Source of the DNA: Dendrocalamus latiflorus | Lineage: Eukaryota > Streptophyta > Magnoliopsida > Poales > Poaceae | Length of the DNA: 64,000 nucleotides | Direction of reading: 5' to 3' | Assembly: GCA_017311315.1 (NCBI GenBank) | Contig: CM029634.1 | Coordinates: 20,725,891-20,789,890 of the forward strand | In this document: piece by piece, positions 56,212 through 64,000 of the stretch | Numbering within the stretch: the first letter of the stretch is position 1 | Layout: each line of letters starts with the position of its first letter | Made by a program: the position numbers and the translations under genes | The notes under the pieces: generated by a model | Database searches by the model: none | What the model saw: the letters and a program-made list of their open reading frames with translations, nothing else | What the model was told of the DNA's origin: nothing

Positions 56212-57715
56212 TCATTTATACAAATGCAGCTTACGGTAGCAGATCTCAATTCCGCTTTCTGTTCCTCGAGTCACGGACAGGGCTGCTGCCGCCGCCGCCG
56301 CCGCTGCTGCTTGAGGATGACGCAGATGGTCCGGGTCTCCGGGAAGAATCGTGCCCCCCTTTATGCCGGTTGAGATCGAGTCAGGAGCTTCGGCCACAGC
56401 ATGTAACTCGATATGGGCTATCAAATCTTTTAGCTGTCACAGGACGACGATGGACCAGTTAGTTGTGAGCCAAAAACTATGCATACTATAAACAGTATAC
56501 AAAATTGTGCACTCCTCAGATCAAACAGCAATCAAGATCTATGTATTCTCACTTTTGGCAAGCCAATCCAAGGATTTAGCTTTCTGTTTGGAGACGCCAG
56601 ATAGCATCTATCAGGAATTCAGGATACAAAAAGTACCTGGTGACCAGGAGATACATATGCCACATGGAATAATTGGGAGCACATTATAACTCAACTTTCC
56701 CCGAATGACAAGTGGATTATTATATCTGATAGTATGATTACACGAAGCAGACTTCACATCCATTAAACATGTCTAAACAATGCCCTACTAAGAAAACACA
56801 CACTGCTATGCATATGCAGAGCTTTGGGCTGAAAGCATCATTTGCATATCCATGCTAAAGGTAGTGTGAGAAGCATAGCATACAATTTGAACAAAACAAC
56901 AGCTACTTTAACCATACTAACCTCCTCCAGCTTCTCAATCTTTTTTTCTTTCAGTCTAAGGGCAACTTGTTCCCTGAAATAAAATCAAGCCATTTTAGAT
57001 CAAGCGTAAAGTAGGAACTCTAAATCGAAACTATGTTCTAAATTCTAAATTAACATGATCGCTATATTCAACACCTGCGATGGCCAGAAATAGGAACATA
57101 GGACAAAGATAATTTGTGAAATGACAAATAAAAGTTTGATCACTCATGAGAACAATGGGAGGTAAATCAAACAATTAAGTTCTGTACCAAATTGAGTTGT
57201 CCATGGAAATTTTAACAGCTACAAACCCCACAAAAACTTCAGAGCATCAGTTATTTGGCAGGCAATGAAAACACCCTATGCTTATCCTACTAAACCCTTA
57301 CCGAGCTGGAATAAGGACAGGATTTTATCAAACAAGAAGCACAGATTAGTTGATTGTGTTTGTGATAATTTGGAACATGATGAAGAAAGAAAATACCTTT
57401 CTTGTTCTTTCCGAATCTTTTCTATCCACATCTCCTGATTTCTGACAAGATTGTCATTAATCTGAAAAAATCAAAGTAATTATGATTACATATGTTAACA
57501 AAGTCACTAACAACACTAACTCTTAAGCTCTAATATTCAGATTTAGCTTTAACAAATAGTCAAGTGCTTACATCGGCAAGAAACCTTTTCCCTTCTATGT
57601 GCTTATCAAGCTTCGCTTGAAACTTTTGTTGTTTTATACTCCCAACTTTCTCAGTAGCAGCAGAAATTTCCTTCTCATTCTCCTCTTTGACTTCTAGCAG
57701 AAGTGACTCGTAGTA
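56212..57715 (-). pseudogene. BRAP2/BRIZ-type RING-ZnF-UBP gene, 3' part only
   Basis: BRIZ proteins are RING-type ubiquitin ligases needed for seed germination in Arabidopsis. Four minus-strand exons are visible: 57715-57572, 57461-57397, 56973-56922 and 56433-56212, with GT-AG borders and a continuous frame of about 160 residues. The translation is the C-terminal coiled coil: YYESLLLEVKEENEKEI, FQAKLDKHIEGKRFLAD, INDNLVRNQEMWIEKIRKEQ and VALRLKEKKIEKLEE. It ends with LKDLIAHIEL and the conserved AEAPDS..IKGGTILP. A ten-Ala run and an unusual tail follow. The RING, ZnF-UBP and RNA-binding-like regions, expected upstream at higher coordinates, are not found before 64 kb. The acceptor at 57716-57717 shows an upstream exon once existed. 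Either the gene is truncated or a very large intron has been filled with transposons. Confidence 0.75.
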
Positions 57716-58964
<1,249 letters not shown>

Positions 58965-59112
58965 TTTTTTTTCTCGAATGCGCAGGAGAACTGCGCATCA
59001 TTATATTAAAAAGAGCAAATGAGTCTAAAAAGACTCTTACAAACCTCACCAAATAGGCGAGGCTAAAAACAAAACAAAAAAGGACAAAACGCCCAAAAAA
59101 CAAACACAACAC

Positions 59113-60048
59113 CTAAGACCAAATGGAACAAAGGCCTTTGGCCCCCGCCATACACCACAGCTTGGCCTCATCTCTAATGTCTTGCAAAACAATGCTGACA
59201 TTGGGTGAGGCGCTGTCGAAAATGCAACCATTCCTATGCTTCCAAATCCGCCAGACCACCAACACGACCAAAGAATTAAAGCCCTTGCGCCGCTGCCTAG
59301 GAACTTGGTGCAAAGCTTGACGCCACCAAGAGGTGAAAACCAAATCATCAGGACCTGGAGTTAACTGCTGTAGACCCACCAAAGTAAACACTGAGAACCA
59401 AACACTTCTTGAGAACACGCAAGAAGTGAGTAAGTGCTGAATAGATTCATCAACTTGATCACACAGTGGGCAGCACTCAGGGTGAACAAGACCACGATGC
59501 GCCAAACGATCAGCGGTCCAGCAGCGATTGAACGAGGCTAACCACACAAAGTATTTGCAACGAGGAGGAGCCCAGGTTCGCCAAATCTCCTTCCAAGGTT
59601 CAAACTCCACCGCCCCCACAAAAAAACGGCGGTACGCTGATTTAGTTGAGAAATTGCCTGAGGGGGATGGCTTCCACACATGCTGATCATCCATGCCAGG
59701 AGTGAGCCTCACACGGGCGAGAACATCCCAAAGGCCAAGAAACTCCTCCAAAACTGAAGAAGATATACTGCCTCTAATATCATGAACCCAGGTATTATCA
59801 GTTAGAGCTTCTTGGACCGTCCTACGACTGACAGTTCTCTTTGGCACAAGCGCACCGAGTAAGGGGGTTAGGTCCATTAAGAATTTGCCATGCAGCCATT
59901 TATCACACCAAAAGAGGGTCATGCGGCCATCTCCCACAATAGAAGAGATCGATATGGAGAACATAGCTGCTGAATTGGGGTGTACCTGAATGTCCAAACC
60001 AGCCCATGGGCGATCAGGTTGGGTCTTTTTGAGCCACAGCCACCTCAT
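59113..60048 (-). pseudogene. LINE ORF2 C-terminal part with zf-RVT region
   Basis: A 311-codon frame with RWLWLKKTQPDRPWAGLDI, FWCDKWLHG, KSAYRRFFVGAVEFEPWKEI, and then the zf-RVT signature WAPPRCKYFVWLASFNRCWT..RRGLVHPECCPLCDQVDES and VWRIWKHRNGCIF. It ends at a stop 150 bp before the poly(A). It is separated from the upstream frame by a one-base frame change near 60050-60070. Confidence 0.9.
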
Positions 60049-60617
60049 GCGCAGCGCCCATCCGAGGATTCCAAATCAAGAATTCCCAATCCGCCCAACT
60101 CAAATGGTCTCATGACCCGACCCCAAGAGACAAGGCAATGCCCTCCATTTATTTGCTTGCGTCCCTTCCAAAGGAAAGCTCTACGAATCTTGTCAATAGC
60201 TTTAAGAGCCCATTTAGGGAAGTCCAGTGCAAAGAGAGGATAAATAGGGATTGTTGAGAGCACCGCTCGAATAAGAGTAACCCGGCCAGCTGGGTGCATC
60301 ATGGCAGCTTTCCAACTGGGCAACTTGTCAGCAATCTTATCAATTATCATGTAGAAGCTAGATTTGGGGAGCTTTTTGATTGACAGTGGAAGCCCAAGAT
60401 ACTTGCAAGGGAACTCTTGCATTTTGCATGGAAAGGAATCTTGTACTATTTCCATGTCCTGTTGGTGGCAGCGGATTGGTGTTACCGAGCACTTGCTTAC
60501 ATTGGTGATCAACCCCGATGCTTCTTCAAAAATTCGAAGAATCTCTTTGATCAACTCGAATTCTTCCAAACAGGGTCGCAAGAAAAGGACCACATCCACT
60601 GTGTTTGAAGTCAACAT
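60045..60617 (-). pseudogene. LINE reverse transcriptase C-terminal half
   Basis: The frame shows FEEASGLITNVSKCSVTPI, FPCKYLGLPLSIKKLPKSSF, LPSWKAAMMHPAGRVTLIRA and FLWKGRKQINGGHCLVSW. These are the post-catalytic part of plant L1 reverse transcriptase. Where YADD should be, only TVDVV is seen, so the catalytic box is altered or cut by the 5' truncation. Confidence 0.9.
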
Positions 60618-60655
60618 ATCTGGAGATCTTCACCAATCTGGTTTCAACTGATCCT

Positions 60656-61188
60656 CTGTTATTTGGTTATTAGTAATATGTTGACTGAGCATCCCGAGAA
60701 ACGTAAAATGGTGATATTTCTTAATTCAGTTGACTGTTTGAGGTGATTAACGTGGCTTTTATTCAATAAGTGCATGCGGTTGACTTCACCTGATGTGAGT
60801 TCGGGAGATGACCAGTTATCACTGCTCTCATATGACGATAGAAAGAATTTTATTATAGGGTACAATGAATAGTTTTAGGTTCACAACCTCTATGCAAAAA
60901 CGCTCCTGTCAATGATGGAATACTGTTTAAGGATTTGAAGATAGTTACATTACAATATTGTTTTCTGCTCACATAAATTCTGAGCTGAATTTTGGAATTG
61001 AAACTTATAGGGAGTAGGGAAAGGAAAAGAGACATTGTGCTATTTGTTGGAACAATGTAAGAAGTCAAAGAGCATAGATCAGAAACTTCTGAGATTTTCA
61101 ATCAAATTAATTTCTTGCAGGTTAGTATTAATTCCTCTATACATAGAATGACTGGGGGTGTATCATGTCAGAACTCATCCTAAAATAG
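60656..61188. other. Gene-free spacer
   Basis: No conserved frame recognised. A splice-acceptor-like TTTCTTGCAG at 61111-61120 has no exon I can identify after it. Confidence 0.4.
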
Positions 61189-61483
61189 GAGACTGCGAAC
61201 TCGCAGTCTGGGGCGTCCAATTGGACGTCAGATGGCTCAGCTCGGAGCAGAGTAGAGACAAGTTGCTTTGCCAAAAAAAAACAAAAAACAAAAAAACAAA
61301 AACAAAAAGAAGAAGAAGAAGAAGAAGAAGAAGAAGAAGAAGAAGAAGAAGGCCCCCAATTTTTTCACATCACATTTGAGTCCTCCGTGTCCACAACCTT
61401 CTCTTTCAGACGCCTCAATTCTGAGCCATCCAAGACCCAGTCAGGCAGATTAAAATTGCGAGTATGCACCATCCTATTTTAGG
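61189..61483. mobile_element. Small TIR element containing an AAG repeat
   Basis: A 12-bp perfect inverted pair CCTAAAATAGGA / TCCTATTTTAGG bounds 295 bp. Inside are a foldback GACTGCGAACTCGCAGTC (61201-61218) and a (GAA)n run at about 61307-61351. No target duplication is evident, so the element call is tentative. Confidence 0.45.
61307..61351 (+). repeat. (GAA)n microsatellite with A/C-rich leader
   Basis: About 15 GAA units preceded by a CAAAAA-rich tract (61270-61306). Lys-rich frames are artefacts. Confidence 0.95.
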
Positions 61484-61924
61484 GCTAGTTTTCATCTGAT
61501 TCATTCCTTAGAACGATTCGCCAAGAAATGAAGTGTGTGTGTATGTACCACGCCTAGTTGGAACCATAATTCTACTAAAAACAGTAGTGATGGTTAGATG
61601 ATTACTACTATGGTCTTTGTGAAACTTTGGTGGTGGTTAAAAGCCAAATAATTGAGTTTATGTTTCATCCTTGAACCTTAAAACATGGCAGTTTTTCTCC
61701 ATCCAAATTTCTCAACAGTGTGGTCCTTTGAAATTCCTGTGTCTTATTTTCCATCAATATTTATGCATTTTCCGTGATAAGGATTGAGTGGATCATCACT
61801 AGTTCTTTGCAACAAGTTACGCATATATTGAGATTTGTGCTGCTTCAGTTGCTGATTGCATTATTATTCTTTCCTTTTTACTATTAGACTATCGTCTTGC
61901 TGTGTACCTGATTTTATCTAAACA
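61484..61924. other. Gene-free spacer
   Basis: No recognisable gene or repeat pair up to the hAT terminus at 61925. Confidence 0.4.
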
Positions 61925-62309
61925 CAGGGGCGGATTTGGGCCCCCGGCAAGGTGGGCTTCAGCCCGGGGCGTGAAAAAATTTGTAGTATATAGCCCAGGT
62001 CAGCCCGGGGTATTAGTATTAATATTCAGCCCAGATAGCCCATATATATTTCACAGTTCAGCCCATAATCTCCTCGCGTCCACAGTCCAGTAGCCCACCC
62101 GGCCCACACTTTCCGCGCGACGGCGCGGGCGCGCCCACGCTCGAGTGGCTCCCACTCGGCCACTCCGCTCCGCATGCCCGAACGAATCCCCCCGAAGGCC
62201 CGAACGCTGCCAGCGCTCCCACTCCGCTCCGCGAGATCCGGACCGCCTCGTCGCCTCCGCTCCGCCCCTGCGCACCGCCTCGTCGCCTCCGCCTCCCGGC
62301 TTCGCCCGG

Positions 62310-62590
62310 CCCCGCCTCCCGGCGCAGATCGAGCGCCTCCCCGCCTCCCCGCCTCTCGGCGCAGATCCAACGCCGCCTCCCCGCCTCCCGGCGCAGATCC
62401 AGCGCCGCCGCCTCCCTGCGCCGCCCGGCTCCACCTCCCCGCCGCCCGACGCAGATCCGGCGCCGCCCGGCCCCGCCTCCCCGCCGCCCGGCGCAGATCC
62501 GGCGCCGCCTCCCCGCCTCCCGGCGCAGATCCAGCGCCGCCGCCTCCCTGCGCCGCCCGGCCCCACCTCCCCGCCTCCCCGAGTCCCGAC
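62310..62590 (+). repeat. GGCGCAGATCC minisatellite in the transposase leader
   Basis: Six copies of GGCGCAGATCCAGCGCCGCC (first-base positions about 62321, 62358, 62391, 62451, 62491 and 62523) are separated by CCTCCCCGCC-rich spacers. Long Arg/Pro/Ala frames on both strands come from this array. Confidence 0.85.
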
Positions 62591-62669
62591 CCGTCTCGGC
62601 GCCGCCGCCCCGCCTCCCGAGTCCCGATCCGTCTCCCGACCTCGTCAGTCGTCGCCGCGCGCGCGCCAG

Positions 62670-63052
62670 GTGAGAGCCTATGAGGAATCACTGAATGTCT
62701 GAATCAGTGAAAATGTGAAATGTGAAATGCATGATGTGATGACTGATGATGAATTGATGATATCAGTTAATCAGTTTATGTGAAATGTGAAATGTCCCAG
62801 TGAAATGTGAATTGATGATGCCCTCCCTGATGTCCAGTGATCCAGTCAGTTCAAACTCCAGATTAATTTTTCCAACTAGTATATGTCTAAATTATATTGC
62901 TTTCTCAACTAGCATGATGATATCAGTTAGGGAATAGGGATTGTGATATACTAAAATGTGATTGATTGAATATTGATCCTAGCTGTTCTTGTATTATAGC
63001 TCTTGAAAAATATTAGTGTTTTATGTCTTAAAAAAAATCTGAATTTCAACAG
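62670..63052 (+). other. Probable leader intron of the hAT transposase
   Basis: The donor CCAG|GTGAGA at 62669/62670 closes the GC-rich leader. The acceptor TTTCAACAG at 63044-63052 lies one base before the ATG at 63054. Between them the sequence is AT-rich with repeated GTGAAATGTGAA words. Inferred from consensus only. Confidence 0.55.
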
Positions 63053-63053
63053 A

Positions 63054-63980
63054 ATGAAGCGGGCAAAGACACTGTCATCGTATTTTTCAACAGAAACACA
63101 ATCCAACGAAACACCAGAAACAGGAGCTAGTAATACGCATCAAAATAATCCTCGTGTTGTACTCAGTCCGGATGATATTGTTGCTGATCCTGGGCTTCGG
63201 AAATCAATTGAGGATTTGGATGTGGATATCAAAGATGCTGCTAGAAGAGAGTATTTGCAAATAGGCCCATGTCAACCAATTGGTTATAAATTTCCACGTA
63301 AAGAATATGGGAACCAGAGGAGGAGCTTTCAACAATCATGGTTCGCAAGGTATAATTGGTTGGAATATAGTATTGCTAAAGATGCAGCATTTTGTTTTTA
63401 TTGTTTCCTCTTTAAGCAGCCTAGAGTGGAGAATTATGGTATTGAATCATTCACAAGGGTAGGGTTTGCTAATTGGAAGAATGCAATTAAATGTTTTGAT
63501 GAACATGTTGGTAAAGTCAATAGTTATCACAGCAAAGCAAGAAAGCATTGTGAGGATTTCAAAAATCAAAGACAGGGTGTAGATTATGTGATTGTTGCTG
63601 CCACGAAGAAGGATGAGGAAGAATATAGATCACGTCTTACTATTATGTTAGGCGTTGCAAGATTTCTTTTATTACAAGCTCTTGCTTTTCGTGGACATGA
63701 TGAGTCCCCTAGCTCAAACAATAGAGGGAACTTTCTAGAAATGGTGAAATGGTATAAAGAGAAGGATAAGAATGTTGCAAAATTGCTTGACAACGCTCCT
63801 GCTAACCATTTATTGACTTCACCACAAATACAAAAACAGTTGTGCAAAGCTTGTGCAGAGGAGACCACTAAAGTCATTATTGATGATATTGGGGATAGGC
63901 AATTTGCCATACTTGTTGACGAGGCCCGCGATGCATCTATCAAAGAGCAAATGGCTGTGGTTTTGAGGTTAGTTTGTTAG
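63054..63980 (+). CDS. hAT transposase, TTF zinc finger and DUF4371 (N-terminal part)
   Basis: This transposase family resembles zinc-finger MYM-type 1 proteins. From MKRAKTLSSYFSTETQSNET the frame gives 308 residues. The TTF-type zinc finger (SFQQSWFARYNWLEYS, DAAFCFYCFLFKQP) is followed by the DUF4371 region (RSRLTIMLGVARFLLLQALA, FRGHDESPSSNNRGNFLEM). The first catalytic Asp context appears as FAILVDEARDASIKEQMAVV. The C-terminal catalytic and dimerisation regions are not in this frame. It stops at 63978-63980 after LRLVC, where relatives continue. GTTAGT there could be a splice donor, or the stop may be a mutation; the window ends too soon to tell. I chose ATG 63054 over 63003 because it directly follows the probable acceptor and begins the conserved region. 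The degenerate C-terminus at 14340-14941 belongs to the same family. Confidence 0.85.
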   Translation: MKRAKTLSSYFSTETQSNETPETGASNTHQNNPRVVLSPDDIVADPGLRKSIEDLDVDIKDAARREYLQIGPCQPIGYKFPRKEYGNQRRSFQQSWFARYNWLEYSIAKDAAFCFYCFLFKQPRVENYGIESFTRVGFANWKNAIKCFDEHVGKVNSYHSKARKHCEDFKNQRQGVDYVIVAATKKDEEEYRSRLTIMLGVARFLLLQALAFRGHDESPSSNNRGNFLEMVKWYKEKDKNVAKLLDNAPANHLLTSPQIQKQLCKACAEETTKVIIDDIGDRQFAILVDEARDASIKEQMAVVLRLVC

Positions 63981-64000
63981 TATTTTTATATCTTAGTAAG

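Larger units (their letters stand above)
58965..60655 (-). mobile_element. 5'-truncated LINE (L1-type)
   Basis: On the minus strand the element ends with ATGATGCGCAGTTCTCCTGC, CATTCGAG and an A run (T run 58965-58972), a typical grass L1 3' end. Coding sequence covers only the last part of ORF2. The 5' break lies near 60620-60655, just at the reverse transcriptase active-site box. Confidence 0.85.
61925..64000 (+). mobile_element. DUF4371-type hAT element, left part (cut by window edge)
   Basis: The left terminus reads CAGGGGCGGATTTGGG, matching TIRs of TTF/DUF4371 hAT elements. It is followed by a GC-rich untranslated leader with a minisatellite, a probable leader intron and the transposase gene. 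The right terminus is outside the window, so completeness cannot be judged. Confidence 0.7.

Noticed and set aside
61307..61453. Lys-rich protein
   Set aside because: The run of lysines is a GAA microsatellite read in frame.
62026..62702. Long Arg/Pro/Gly frames on both strands
   Set aside because: They come from a GC-rich minisatellite in the untranslated leader of the hAT transposase.

Overview
This is plant nuclear DNA from a grass. It has large blocks of nested repeats, AT-rich intergenic DNA, very GC-rich first exons with plant-type introns, class II KNOX and other grass-type proteins, and many small DNA transposons. I infer a panicoid-type grass but cannot name the species. There are no prokaryotic features, and most short open frames in the window are chance frames.

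Only three loci look like ordinary host genes. The first is a five-exon plus-strand gene (27824-32586) for a 230-residue coiled-coil protein with an EAR-like DLNLP motif. The second is a complete class II KNOX homeobox gene (42159-45120, 293 residues, six exons). The third is a one-exon 100-residue conserved unknown on the minus strand (47204-47506). A fourth locus (56212-57715, minus) is only the 3' third of a BRAP2/BRIZ-type RING-ZnF-UBP gene, cut off at its 5' side.

The rest is mostly mobile DNA. The left 12 kb holds three unrelated DNA elements, each carrying host-gene-like sequence. A hAT element (4045-5872, perfect 8-bp target duplication) has the end of a GT29 sialyltransferase-like gene. 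A segment bounded by inverted repeats (about 6.1-10.7 kb) has a dead plant-mobile-domain gene and a rearranged piece of a transportin-3/MOS14-like importin. A PIF/Harbinger-like element (11322-12216, TAA duplication) has a GC-rich exon. A complete but mutated Ty1/copia retrotransposon occupies 18574-25399 on the minus strand (185-bp LTRs, ATTTC target duplication). A Mutator-like element with long terminal repeats made of iterated motifs lies at 51347-54497, a 5'-truncated LINE at 58965-60655, and a DUF4371/TTF-type hAT transposase gene enters from 61925 and runs to the right edge. Two non-coding LTR-like blocks (about 16.0-17.9 and 37.3-39.9 kb), a 1.86-kb long inverted repeat (35235-37090) and several tandem arrays fill the remainder.

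Small elements recur: a 265-270 bp MITE occurs four times (415, 29315, 41255, 50491), and a second MITE type occurs about six times between 12.6 and 30.3 kb. Copies of both sit in the introns or flanks of the host genes. The window is best read as a few host genes in a transposon-rich stretch where several element classes have independently picked up gene pieces.
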